From: Mesomycoplasma ovipneumoniae
GTDB lineage: Bacteria; Bacillota_I; Bacilli_A; Mycoplasmatales; Metamycoplasmataceae
NCBI RefSeq assembly: GCF_035918255.1
Contig: NZ_CP142136.1
Coordinates: 620,001-684,000 of the forward strand
DNA: 64,000 bases
Direction: 5' to 3'
Below are positions 13,801 to 24,156 of this stretch, piece by piece. A model generated the notes under the pieces. That model did not search any database and had not been told where the DNA came from. It worked only from the letters and a program-made list of their open reading frames with translations. The position numbers and the translations under genes were made by a program. Position 1 is the stretch's first letter; the number at the start of each line of letters is the position of its first letter.

Positions 13801-16800
13801 TTCTGAACCAGCATCAACTGAGTCAAAATTTAGTTTTAATACTAAATTTGAGTCTACAATCGCACTTGCTTCAACAGTTTTTTGATCTCTTGAGTTTTGA
13901 AGAACAACTTTGATACTGTCGCCACTTAAAAAAGTATCACTAACTGGGTCAAAAGATAATTCAATTGCGATTTTATTATGAGTCTGCTGAGTTTGGACTA
14001 CTTTTATAACTTTTGCCGTAGTTGCAACCGTAGCAAAATTACGCTGGCTTGCTGATTCATCTTTTAGCGCATCAGAAAATTCGATTTTTTGGGCATCAAC
14101 TAAAATTTCACTAACTGTATAGTGACTTAATTTATCAAGATTTTGAACATCAAATTCAACTTTGTTAATTCCGTCTTCAAATTTTATCTCATTAGCTTGG
14201 GCTGAGGCCATTGTTCCGGTTGCGTTATTTTTTAAGAAAATAACTGCTTTTTTCAGTGAAGAATTTGCTCTTTTTTTATATTCTGGATCTTTTGTGGTAA
14301 AATTAACAGTCAATTTTGCGCTGTCTTGAGTAGGCTGAGCTGAAATTGAAGCAATATCACTAAGAGTATAAAAATAAGGTAAATTATCAGTTTCTTGTTG
14401 GTTCAAGTCAATAAATTTATACTCTAAATTATCAAAAAGCTCGTCTTGGTTTGGCGCTGGTTCTAATTTGAAAAAAGTATATTTTTTCCCAGCACTTAGA
14501 CCTTCTAATTTAACTGAAAGTAAATTATTTGCAAGAACTGAGTATGAATCAGTATTTGCACTTAAATCTAAAGGTAAAGATTTAACTTCTTGGTTGTCTT
14601 CGGATTTAAAAATTGCATTAAATTTTTTGCCATTTAAATAACGATTGAAATTTGGGTCAAAATAAATTAAAGCATTAGCGCTTGTTAAGTTAATTGATTC
14701 AAAGTTTGCACCAATTATTTTAACTTTTTGGAAACTTGTTGTAAATCTTGCATTTAAATCAAGAACACCTTCGGAACTAAAAAAATCAGTTTTTCCCAGT
14801 ATTTCAACATCAGCAACTTGATATTCAGTTTTAGGATCTAAATTTTCAAGATCAAAATGGACAATAAGTTTATCATCAGCTAATGTGTAGTGTGTATTTT
14901 GGACTGAATTTTGGGTTGAAACACTAATGGTTGATAAATTTGATAGATTTAAGTTAAGAGTTTTTGTTAAATTAGCAAAACCGGGTTGACCAAATGTTAT
15001 TTTTGCATTTAAGTCTAAATTTGTCTTTGAAATATTTTTAAAATCACCAAGAATTGTTACATTTGCCCGCGCACTTGTTTGGTTGATATTCTCAAAACTA
15101 ATGTCTGAGACATAATATTTGACAAAAAATTCGTCCAAAGGTAAATTTTGTTGGGTGTTTTTGTTTTGATCAAAATTGATTGCAACTGCAACTTCTGGAT
15201 AGTCAGAAATGACAATTTTATCAAGTTTATATGTTGTTGAACTTTCAAAGTTTTCAAGTTCAAATTTAATTTCTGAACTCTGAGGGAAACTTGCTTTTGA
15301 TTTATAAAGTTTTTGGGGCTCATCTTTTTTGTGATAGTATAAATAAAGTTCTTTGTCGTTTAAAAATGATGAATCAAGCCCAAAACCAAAAGTGTATTCA
15401 ACTTTTGAGGCAAGAATTTTTGGCTCTAATTTAATAAAAGTTTTAAGATCAGAAATTGAAGTAATAAAATTACGACTTGCTGAGCCAGACTCAAGACTGT
15501 TGTCTCAAGCTAGACTTAAATAGTCATAGGCATCTTTGTTTTTGGCAAAAACTGAATTTGGATTTAGCCCACCAAAAACAACTCTATCAAGGCTGTACTT
15601 TGTTTTATTTGTGAGTCCTTTTGGCTCAAAACTAATTTGGTAAGAATTTATCCCATCAGTTTTTTTAAAAACACCACTAACTGGAAGAATTGAATTATCA
15701 TCTAAATATAAATGTGCCTGTCTTCCTTCTAAATTATCAACTGAGACAACAGATAAGTCGATTTTGGCAAAAGTTGCGCCTGTTGCAATTTTGGAGTCAA
15801 CAATTGCCGCAGGTGTATAAAAGTTTTTAATAAAAGTTTTGCCAAATTCAACTTTTGATGACTCAAGTTCAAAACTTTCGATTTGATAAGAAGAACCTGG
15901 GGCTAAATTGTTAAGATCAAAGCTCGCTAAATTAGCAGCAAAAACTGAACTGACACTAAATTTTTGACCTGTTTGAATATTTGTATAGTTTAGTTTTATT
16001 GGTTTGTTTTCCAAATTAGGACTAGTATCTAGAGTTGAAAAATTAACAGTAAGTCTTTTTGAGTCAAAAGTTAAATTTTGGTCAATTAATGAATCAGCAC
16101 GATAATTATATTTGTCTGTTGTTGCCTCAAAAAGTTTTTCTTTTTGGGCATCTTGTTCGTAATTAATTTGTGGGGCAAGGGCAATTTTTTGCATTGGCAC
16201 AAGCGGAATGTCACTGTTTGTCTCAGAACTGTCAACATAACGAATTGCACTAATTTTATAATCCATTCCCGGATGGAGATTTTCAAGGCTAAATTCAGCC
16301 ACTCCGTTTTTAACGGTAGCTGAATCTACATAAGAAGTGTGAATTTCCTGAGAACTGCTAAGCGGATCAGTGTTGCCTGCTTGATTTTTTAGAATAAAAT
16401 AATACTCAAGAGCAACTTTTTTGCCCTCAAGGTTGGCAGCCTCATCGGCAAATTTTAGCGAAACTGAGGCACTAGAAGGAGTTTTTGTTTGAAAATTAAT
16501 TGTTGAAACTGCTGGCGGAGTGTCAACAAAATTGCTAACATTTTGACCAAAGGCAATTACCTTTTTGGCTGAAAATCTTTTTTGTTTTTTATCATCAAGA
16601 TAAACTTTTAGATAGTATCTTTTACCAAAACTAAGACCATTATAATTTGAAGATAGCCTTCAAGTTCGACTAAATTCATCATAAACGGCCTTATGTGAAG
16701 CAATTACATCATTGCCTTGTTCATCGGCTGTAAAGTCAACGTTTAAATCTTGATAATTTAGTTTGTATGAATCTAAATCGCTAAGGGCAAATTCAAGTTC

Positions 16801-16998
16801 ATAGCCAATATTATCACGATTAATATGTTTAAAATCAACAATATTATATTGAAGTGTATTTCAAGACTTTAAAAGGAAAGGAAGAAAACTGAGTGAACCA
16901 ATGCTAAGTCCACCAAAGGCAAGTAATGAAAGTATGATTGCACGTTTTTTGCTTGCTTTCATTAATTTTTTCTCTTTTTTTGTTAGATTTTCAGCCAT
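4888..16998 (-). CDS. Giant 4036-aa tandem-domain surface protein
   Basis: One uninterrupted frame of 4037 codons with TGA as Trp. I read every region between the apparent stops and found no TAA or TAG. The start ATG at 16998 has AGAGGAG upstream. The N-terminus is lysine-rich with one hydrophobic segment (about residues 20-42), giving a membrane-anchored, outward-facing topology. Residues about 50-3250 are a long array of the same beta-rich repeats as the downstream paralogue, ending in N-L-x-x-x-x-x-Y-x-I. At about residues 3310-3410 the composition changes to a charged coiled coil (motifs such as RREDLERERGRLDE), followed by a different globular C-terminal region of about 600 residues. RTRRS motifs occur at about residues 1603 and 1920, and Pro/Ser/Thr-rich linkers occur around 2680-2790. 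Length and architecture suggest a surface fibre or adhesin, but no specific function is shown. Confidence 0.88.
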
Positions 16999-17016
16999 AA
17001 TTACTCCTCTTTATAT

Positions 17017-17022
17017 ATAATA
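17017..17022 (-). promoter_or_regulatory. Probable -10 box for the giant-protein operon
   Basis: TATTAT on the minus strand, 18 bases upstream of the giant gene's ATG and just after a terminator hairpin, which leaves only a short leader carrying the ribosome-binding site. No convincing -35 box was seen. Confidence 0.45.
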
Positions 17023-17059
17023 CAGATTTTGTTCTAATTTTACCAGTTTTTTGCTTAAT

Positions 17060-17102
17060 AATAACAAAAAACAAAGTTTGAAATTATTTCAACTTTGTTT
17101 CT
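17060..17102 (-). terminator. Intrinsic terminator upstream of the giant surface genes
   Basis: Arms 17069-17083 and 17087-17100 (AAACAAAG... / ...CTTTGTTT, one bulged base). Read on the minus strand the stem is followed by TTTTTTGTT. It would stop leftward transcription coming from pta-ackA and the repeat element, isolating the giant-gene operon. Confidence 0.65.
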
Positions 17103-17232
17103 TTAAATAAAAGTAGATAGGTAAAATAAATTTTAGACTTTACTAGATATTTCAATAGTATGTTCTAATTATACTAAAATACTTTAAAATCAAAAGAAAA
17201 TAAAAAAATATTTTTAGTAATTAACCATTTTG

Positions 17233-17843
17233 GCCAAAAATTACTATGCACAAAAAATTTTTAAAAAAATGCTTGGCCTATGAAAAAATTCTGTTATAAT
17301 AAAACTCGCTAAGAATAATTAATAAATTTTGATATTGAATTAAGGGGGATTTAACTATGTTTTTTGTCTAAAAAATCAGACAGCGCGAATTTTCCATTAT
17401 ATTTTTAAATATGATGGAGTGCCATAAATTTGACCGTTTAGAAATCTACAAATTTATGGCTTTTAATTATTGTTCTTTCAAAACTTCATATATTTTTTTA
17501 AACTCAATGTAAGTAAAAAAGAGTTTTCTATTTACATTGAGTTTAAATAGTAGTTGTATTTTTTATGGTTTTGTTATTTTATCCATAAATTGATTTTTTG
17601 CAGTATTTTAGCTAAAAAAGGTAGTTTAGACATTTTATAATTTTGCTTTTAGGTTAAAATTTTAGCTTTTTTAGTTTGCCTTATTTTATTAATAAGTAGA
17701 TTTTGCATTCCTGAGTGTTAGATTTAAAATTTAGTGTTTTTTCCTTGATAGTTATTTTTTCTGAGTTTGCCAAAAAAGTTAAAAAAGTGCCGAAAACTAA
17801 ACCAGGACACTTTTTTAAGATTATTTATCAAACCGGGAAACTA
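17233..17843 (+). mobile_element. IS1634-ended RNA-cassette element, copy 1 (no left terminus)
   Basis: Contains the conserved cassette (promoter, mini-ORF, three hairpins) and a right terminus (about 17828-17843, CAAACCGGGAAACT) but no CCTGAGTTT left terminus. Its first 44 bases (GCCAAAAATTACTATGCAC... to ATGCTTGG) recur just after the right terminus at about 17844-17885, a long direct duplication. A hairpin AAAAAAGTG...CACTTTTTT at 17783-17817 would terminate transcription in either direction. Confidence 0.7.
17268..17545 (+). ncRNA. Candidate structured RNA with 4-codon leader ORF, copy 1
   Basis: TATAAT at 17296-17301, then AAGGGGGA and a mini-ORF MFFV* at 17357-17371. Hairpins follow: CCATTATAT/ATATGATGG, GCCATAAATTT/AAATTTATGGC with the conserved loop containing CCGTTTAGAAATCT, and ACTCAATGTAA/TTACATTGAGT. 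A T-rich tract follows the last stem. Confidence 0.55.
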
Positions 17844-17955
17844 GCCAAAATTAATCCGCACAAAATTTTTAAAAAAATGCTTGGATCAAAATAAAAATAT
17901 TGTACAATATCAATACTTTGGTTTTATTATGGGTTCTTTCAAAACTTAATAAAGG
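17844..17955 (+). repeat. Decayed, internally deleted RNA-cassette copy
   Basis: Starts with the direct duplication of the upstream promoter flank (GCCAAAATTAATCCGCAC... ATGCTTGG), has a TACAAT -10-like box, then jumps to TTCTTTCAAAACTT, a block that in full copies lies between hairpins 2 and 3. It runs right up to the ackA stop codon, so the 3' end of ackA borders or overlaps the repeat. Confidence 0.5.
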
Positions 17956-19161
17956 TTAGTTTCAAACTTTGAGCGCGTTTTTTGCTATTAACAGTTCTTC
18001 GTTTGTTTTGATTACGAAAATGTCAAGATCTGATTCTGGTGCTGAAATTTTTTCAATAGCACCAAATTCTGGAATTGGTCTTGAATTTAGTTCTTGATCA
18101 AGAACTAAATTCAACTTTGGTAATTGAATTTTTGCAATTACCAAAGCGCGAATTAGTGCTGAATTTTCGCCTACTCCACCGGTAAAAACTAAAGCTTTAA
18201 TGTTTTTACCAACCTTATTAATATAATTAATTAGATAGTCGACAATTTTCTGCACATAAACTTCAAGGGCAAAACTTGCATCTTGATTACCGTTGTCTGC
18301 AGCAGAAATGACATCCCGAAGGTCAGAAGAAACGTTTGAAAGTCCTAAAAGTCCTGATTGTTTGTTTAAAAGTGTGTCTAAATCAGTAAAGGAAAAATTA
18401 GCTGTTGTGCCTAGGTAGGTTAAAATTGAGGGGTCTACATCGCCGCTTCGGGTTCCCATGGCAACACCTGCAAGTGGTGTCATTCCCATTGAAGTATCAA
18501 CTGAAGCCGAATCTTTAACAGCGCACAAAGAAATCCCATTCCCAATGTGCATGTTTACAAAATTAACTGAATCAGAATTATAGATTTTTTCAACTTGTGT
18601 TGTTATATATTTGTGAGAAATGCCGTGAAATCCGTATTTTCTTATTCCGTACTTGTTTGCTATTTGGGTATTAATTGGATATGTGTAATTAACTTTAGGG
18701 ATACTTGCGTGAAAAGCGGTGTCAAAACTTGCTGATAATTTTGCTCAAGGAAGTAATTTTTTAATAGCGCTAATAGTTGCAAGCGCCCCTGGATTGTGCA
18801 AAGGTGCAAATTTTGCTGCTTCTTCAATTTTTGCTATTGCTGAATCATCAAGGCGAGCTGGAGCATTAAAACTTGCACCTCCGTGAACAATTCGAAATCC
18901 GACAAGCTCAAATTCTTCTAGGTTTTGGACTAAATTATTGTCTTTTCAAAGTTGAATTTGACTTTCTAAGGCATCAGAATGAGTTGGAAAATCCTTGCTC
19001 AAGTTGTAGCTTTTTTCGTCAAATGTCATTTTGATTTTGCCTTCTTGAAGTCCAATTCTTTCGATTAGACCAACTCCGAGCAAATCTAATGTATCTTTTT
19101 CAAAAATTTGTCATTTAATTGAGGATGAACCAGCGTTTATAACTAAAATTTTACTCTTCAT
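17956..19161 (-). CDS. ackA: Acetate kinase
   Basis: 401 aa. Converts acetyl phosphate and ADP to acetate and ATP, the substrate-level ATP step at the end of mycoplasma pyruvate metabolism, in the cytosol. Visible family signatures: VINAGSSS at the N-terminus (acetate/butyrate kinase signature), GFRIVHGG, FDTAFH, KYGFHGISH, NMHIGNGIS, DTSMGMTPLAG and FTGGVGENS near the C-terminus. Internal TGA codons fall at normal Trp positions. The ATG shares one base with the pta stop (TAATG), so the two genes are translationally coupled. The frame ends with a Trp-Asn extension directly abutting a decayed repeat copy; the natural C-terminus may have been altered slightly by that insertion. Length is typical for the family. 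Confidence 0.97.
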
Positions 19162-20114
19162 TATTTATCCTTTTCAACTTGAAGTGCGCTAATTAGTGCG
19201 GTGTAGAAAACATCTTCAACCGTTGCTCCACGTGATAAGTCATTAATAGGAGCGGCGATTCCGGTGATTATTGGTCCTATTGCTCCAAAGCCCCCAAGCC
19301 TTTGAGCAATTTTGTAGCCAATATTTCCAGCATCAAGATTTGGAAAAATTAAAACATTCGCATTTGTAGCAACATTTTCACCATATTTTTGGCGACGTAC
19401 TTTATAGTCAAGAGCTGCATCTAATTGAATTTCACCATAAGCTTCAATTGGTGAGGTTGCATTGAACATTTTTACAGCTCTAGATACGGCATCAGATTGA
19501 GGTGATTTGGCTGATCCTTTTGTTGAAAATGATAAAAAAGCCGGTTTAGGGTCAAATCCAAGTTGAATTGCAAAGTCAAGTGCGTTTTTAGCAATATCTG
19601 CTAATTGAGTTTCGTTTGGTAAAATATTTACCGAAATATCACTAAATAAGTATTTTTCATCACCTCGATGCATTATCATTACGGAAGAAATAGTTTTAAT
19701 ATCTGGTTTTGGTCCGATAATTTTGAATGCAGCTCGAAGAATTTCTGCAGTTGGATAATTAAGCCCGCCTATTACAGCGTCAACTTTTTTGTTTCGAAGG
19801 AGCATTGTCCCGTAAAATGCATTAGAATCAAATTGGGCGACAGCTGATTCTAATGTTTCTTTGTTTTTGCGGATTTTTAAAAATTGTTGTATAAAAGTTT
19901 GTTTTTCTTCTTCGTCAACTAAATACTGGTCGATTTCAAGATTCTCATATAATTGGTCAACAAGTAAAATTGGTCTAACTAAATTTTTAGCTTTTAATTG
20001 CTGAGCGGCTTGAATTGCCCGTTCATCATGTCCGTCAATAATTAAAACTGAACGTAGACTTTTAGTTTCATTTTGTTGTTTTAGTCGTAATTCAAGATAA
20101 TTTTGGTATGTCAT
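19161..20114 (-). CDS. pta: Phosphate acetyltransferase
   Basis: 317 aa, the usual length of the short Pta form. Transfers acetyl from acetyl-CoA to phosphate, giving acetyl phosphate for AckA. The sequence contains the family motifs AVIGGLNYPTAEILRAA, FSDISVN, FLSFSTKGSA and the C-terminal NVLIFPNLDAGNIGYKIAQR and GPIITG-type block. The ATG at 20114 is preceded by AAAGGA. It is the first gene of a pta-ackA operon on the minus strand with a one-base overlap. The upstream 230 bases hold no recognisable gene and only a weak, AT-rich promoter region. Confidence 0.97.
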   Translation of the reverse strand: MTYQNYLELRLKQQNETKSLRSVLIIDGHDERAIQAAQQLKAKNLVRPILLVDQLYENLEIDQYLVDEEEKQTFIQQFLKIRKNKETLESAVAQFDSNAFYGTMLLRNKKVDAVIGGLNYPTAEILRAAFKIIGPKPDIKTISSVMIMHRGDEKYLFSDISVNILPNETQLADIAKNALDFAIQLGFDPKPAFLSFSTKGSAKSPQSDAVSRAVKMFNATSPIEAYGEIQLDAALDYKVRRQKYGENVATNANVLIFPNLDAGNIGYKIAQRLGGFGAIGPIITGIAAPINDLSRGATVEDVFYTALISALQVEKDK

Positions 20115-21823
20115 TTTTTCCTTTCAAAGGTCAGTTTTGATCAACTAGATTTAATTTTACAAAATTTTTTTTATTTTGCTAAAAAAAAGATCAATAAATT
20201 ACTAGAAAATAACTAGTTATTTGAATTTTTTATTAGTCTGGTAAAAAAAATATATTTCAAGAACATATATTTCAAATAAATAAGAATTTAAAAAATAAAC
20301 TTAAATCTTTTATCTTTAAATTCATTAATTAACAAAAAGATCTACGATTCACCTTCTATCTCAAGAAATTTTTTACTTTTATTACCGCGAAAATCTACTC
20401 TTGCAAGTTCTTCATAATATTCAGTTCTATCATCATTATCTCAAGTAAAGGGGCCGTGTACTTCTAAAATTAATTTTTTTTCTTGTTGACTATATAAATT
20501 AGTATTTTTTAGAAAGTGTCTAAAAAAGCCAAATTCATGATCTATTTCTTTTAGATATTTATTCAGCGCATCCCGATATAAAATTAATTCTTCCATAGAT
20601 GATTCAATCACATTTTTATCTAAATCATTTTGCCTTGGCAATCTAGAAACAAAGAAGGCCGGATCCATGCCATCACGCAAAAAAATATCTTGTTCAAGTT
20701 TGACCAATTTTTGTTTGAAATAATATTTTAAAATTTTGTATTTACCTTGATAAATATCATCATATAAATTTGAATGTCCAAATCAGTAGTAAATTTTTTC
20801 ACCATCAACATACAATAAAATGAAATTTTTTAATGCAATTGGCATAATCCATGCTTCGCCCGCACAAAAGGCGGACTTGTAATATGGTTTGAATCAAAAA
20901 ACTGGGTTTTTTGAGTCAAATTGGGAAATTATTTCATCAAAAAGTCCATATTCTTGTCCACCAAAGTAAAAAATTTCGAAATTTTCAGGTTTTAGTTTTG
21001 CCCAACTTGGCAGAATAAAATAATCAGGTACATCGAGGGAAAAATATAAATCTTCAAATTCATATTTAGGGCCAAATAAAATTTGCAACAAATAGATTAA
21101 TTCGATTTTATTTGTTCAGTTATTCACATTATCATAATAAGTTTGGCCGTCTTTACCAAAAAGGTTGATGCAATATTCGCGATACTCTGGACCAAATTTA
21201 TCAAATCAACTAAGAATAAATTTATCACGATTTTCAATGTTTAAGTTAAGTTTTTTAATCCCGTATCTTTCAAATTTTTTGAGCAAATTTTCATAAGTTT
21301 CAAAAGTAAATACGTTTTGAATTGGTTGAATTTGGGTTTCTTCGTCAAAATTATAATTCTCTTTTAATAACAAATTGTAGATACTTTCTACATTTTCTCC
21401 TAAATATGCTTTATTTATATCTACAAACTCTGAATTATATTCATATCTATTTGATAAAAAATCAAAGATTTTCTCGTGATAATTTGCTAAATTTTTTGGC
21501 TTTGCATAAGGAACACTTTCCTTAATTTCCTTAATAATTAAATCTTCAATTTCTCTTAATCTACTTTTTCGTTTAAATATTTTTCAAAAATAAGCCGGAT
21601 AAGAGATTGAAAATTCACATTTTTCAATATCATCAAAGTTTTCAAATACAACAGCAACTCTTTTAAAATCTTTACCATCGTGTAAACCATATGCAAAATA
21701 AAGTTCAGAGTAAGAAGCGGCAGTTTCTTCTTCGTTTATTTCGCAATTTTCAACGTGCTGACTAAACCAGGACAAAAAAAATTAACACTAAAGGTGTTGG
21801 CTTTTTTTGTCCGAGTTTAGGAG

Positions 21824-21853
21824 AAAGCTAACACCCAATGTGTTAGCTTTTTT
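21824..21853 (+). terminator. Intrinsic terminator inside the IS3 left end
   Basis: AAGCTAACAC / GTGTTAGCTT ten-base stem, CCAAT loop, then TTTTTT. A smaller AACAC/GTGTT stem plus T7 lies just before it (21784-21808). Together they block transcription entering from outside before the transposase start at 21887. Confidence 0.8.
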
Positions 21854-21886
21854 AAATTTTCAAATGCAACAAAACGGAGAATACTA

Positions 21887-23068
21887 ATGTCAAGGCACTT
21901 TATAAAAGACGAGTTTGATATGATTTATAAAATTTACAATGAATTTGGATTAAAACAAACAATAAATTATATAAATGATATTTCGCCAGAAACAAATTTT
22001 ATAACCAGAACACAACTACTTCGAAGAATCAAAAAAATTATTCGGTATTATAATAATGGTATGCAAGATCAATTATTAGATAAAAAAGGCGCGAACAGAA
22101 AGCCAGGGAGTGGCAAACGTAAAAAACCAATTGAACCTGATTGAAACGAATTTACAAAAGAAGAATTAATAGAAATAGCTAAGAGATATTACGAAATCAA
22201 TAAAGATAAATTAAAATCAGGAAAAATTAGTGAAGCCAAAACACTAAATATTCCTTATAGCAAATCTGCAAAAATTTTTAATGTATGCAGGCAATCAGTG
22301 GCAAAATCTAAAACTAGAGTTATAAAAGTAAGGGAACACAAAAATGATGCAATAATTAAAAAATCCTTTCTTGATAACAAAGGTAGATATGGTCGCATAA
22401 GGTTGAGTGCTTATATTTCTATGAAATATAATATTGACATTCACCCTCGAAGTCTTGGCAGACATTTAAAAAGATTGAATTTAGTATGCAAAATTAGAAA
22501 AAAAAGAAGAAAGAGCGAAATTAAGAACACCAAATTCGCACTGCCGGATATTGTTAAACGCGACTACAATGATAAATTAAATAGAAATATTTTTGCTACT
22601 GATATTACATATATAAAAGCTCCCAGAGATGTTAAGGAAAGCCATGTATTTTTGTCTGTAATAATTGAGCATAAAACTAAAAAAATCAGAGATTTTAAAT
22701 TATCTGTAAGCAATGATCTTAATTTAGTTATGGATAATATAAAGACATTTAGGTCTATTGATAAAAATTTTGTTATTCATTCAGACCATGGATTTCAATA
22801 CACTTCAAAAACCTATATTGACAAAATAAATAAAATGGGAGGAACTGTTTCATTGTCTCGCATAGGAAATTCTTTGGATAATAGGGAGGCTGAATATTGA
22901 TTTTCAATTATAAAAAGTGAATGCTTAAACGAGTTAAACTACAGTAAAATAACTTTTGAAGATCTGAAAAAAATAATTGCAGATTATATATATTGATACA
23001 ACAACTATAGAATTCAATCAATTTTAAATTGAAAAACACCACAGCAATATGCTATGATGTTACAATAA
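21887..23068 (+). CDS. IS3-family transposase, single frame
   Basis: 393 aa with TGA as Trp; unlike many IS3 elements there is one continuous frame rather than orfA/orfB with a frameshift. The first about 100 residues are basic and helical (DNA-binding, with the KKGANRKPGSGKRKKP linker). The C-terminal half is the rve integrase core: D in FATDITYI, D in VIHSDHGFQY and E in the SIIKSE segment after SLDNREAEYWF, the DDE arrangement of this family. It ends with the typical YNNYRIQSILNWKTPQQY block. Starts with ATG after AACGGAGAA. It appears intact. Confidence 0.95.
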
Positions 23069-23462
23069 TATTAAACTGTTAATTTTTTTTGTCCTAGTTT
23101 AGACAGTCACCAATTAAACACTTAATATCATTATGAAAATGGAAATCTTTGAGTTTTTTGGAAAAAAACGTACTTTTTGGGATATCTTCTAGTTTTAAAT
23201 TATAAACATAATCTTCTTGTTTATAATTTAAACTAATAATTCTTTCAATTGGATTAGGATTGTATGAGTCTGTAAAGTAACTATATAAAAAATCTGGAAT
23301 TTGATAATGCTTATAATAACAATTAGAAGTTAAATCAATATCATACTCATTCATGTTACCAATTGAACAATGATTTTTAATATTAACTTCTAAATATTTT
23401 AGTTTTTTTAACTGTTTTTTTGCCTTAGATACTAAATTTACTTGGTTTTCCATATGAAACAC

Positions 23463-23822
23463 TCACTTTAGATATTTAACATTTTTTATTATTAATATAG
23501 TAATTTATAAAAAAGAAGATTTTTCAACACAAATTTGGTTTTGAAGTTCTCTAAATTAAACAACATACCCTTCAAATTTTAGTTTTAGTACACCTTTTCA
23601 AAATGTAGTTCACTTTTTTGTTAAGAAATTCAAGTAAAGAGCTATTTAAAATTAGAAGGGTATCTTGATTAATTTGTATTTTAATATCATCTAAATTAGG
23701 GGTTAAATTATTGCTTGTTTTGTTTAGATGTGTTTGGGTTTTTTTAATATTTGGATTGACAACAAGCGACTTTTGTTGTTTTTTGCTAAAAAAAAAAAAA
23801 AAAATGGACTAAATCACCAAAA
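23463..23822 (-). other. Intergenic region with a coding-like remnant and an A17/T17 tract
   Basis: No complete gene. On the minus strand, downstream of the small ORF at 23823-23990, a run of 17 T (23788-23804) is followed in a shifted frame by about 65 stop-free codons (SKKQQKSLVVNPN... ...LLEFLNKKVNYILKR), ending in TAG near 23555. This looks like the remains of a longer gene broken by a stop and a homopolymer. Confidence 0.4.
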
Positions 23823-23990
23823 TTAGTAGTTTTTTGACTTTAATAAATCTAAATCGCGGACTTTGACTTTAAAATCTAAATTGCTTTTTCTATTTCGAAA
23901 ATGCCGAAGCGACCCAAAAACACTTAGGTTTAATAAAGAAAAAGCGACAATATTAGTGATAAACTTAAAAAACTTTAACTTATTCTTCAT
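23823..23990 (-). CDS. Small hypothetical membrane or secreted peptide
   Basis: 55 codons from an ATG at 23990 with AAAAGGAAAAAA upstream. Short basic start, one hydrophobic segment (residues about 9-27, ITNIVAFSLLNLSVFGSL), then a charged tail. No lipobox. It may be the N-terminal remnant of a longer surface-protein gene whose continuation is visible beyond a stop and a 17-base homopolymer. Function unknown. Confidence 0.45.
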   Translation of the reverse strand: MKNKLKFFKFITNIVAFSLLNLSVFGSLRHFRNRKSNLDFKVKVRDLDLLKSKNY

Positions 23991-24156
23991 GTTTTTTCCT
24001 TTTTTTATATACAATATTAATTCTTTATTATTATAATTATACTATATATTAAAAATTTTTTAGGAAAAAATACCTAAAAAATTGTTTTTTAAAAGAATAA
24101 GTTATTATGTTAATCAATCGCTAAAAATAAACTGCACTAAAATTCAGACATATTTT

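Larger units (their letters stand above)
21763..23101 (+). mobile_element. IS3-family insertion sequence, copy 1
   Basis: 1339 bp bounded by imperfect inverted ends TAAACCAGGACAAAAAAAATT and its counterpart AATTTTTTTTGTCCTAGTTTA, flanked by a GAC direct repeat (21760-21762 and 23102-23104). Contains one transposase frame and a strong terminator before it. No base difference was noticed when read against the copy at 38842-40180. Confidence 0.95.
20342..23453 (-). pseudogene. Unknown 589-aa protein gene split by an IS3 insertion
   Basis: The 5' part (23453 to 23102) ends at ...IGDC and the 3' part resumes at QHVENC... inside the same frame once the 1339-bp IS and its 3-bp target copy (GAC) are removed. 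The restored frame has no stops other than Trp TGA and would encode about 589 aa (ATG at 23453; a GTG at 23462 would add three residues). The product looks cytosolic: no signal peptide or transmembrane helix, many acidic and aromatic residues, several Cys in the N-terminal third. No family recognised. The absence of other damage suggests the insertion is recent. The upstream fragment could still give a 120-residue product using a stop inside the IS end. Confidence 0.85.

Noticed and set aside
613..16302. Many separate ORFs in the giant genes
   Set aside because: All lie in the same two frames and are separated only by TGA. With TGA as Trp they join into two genes; I checked the joins in the 4036-aa gene for TAA/TAG.
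17357..17545. Hairpin cassette as a tRNA or tmRNA gene
   Set aside because: No acceptor stem with CCA position, no T-loop consensus, no anticodon arm; the three hairpins are linear.
21887..23068. Programmed frameshift in the IS3 transposase
   Set aside because: Both parts are in one frame joined by a TGA-Trp codon; no frameshift is needed.
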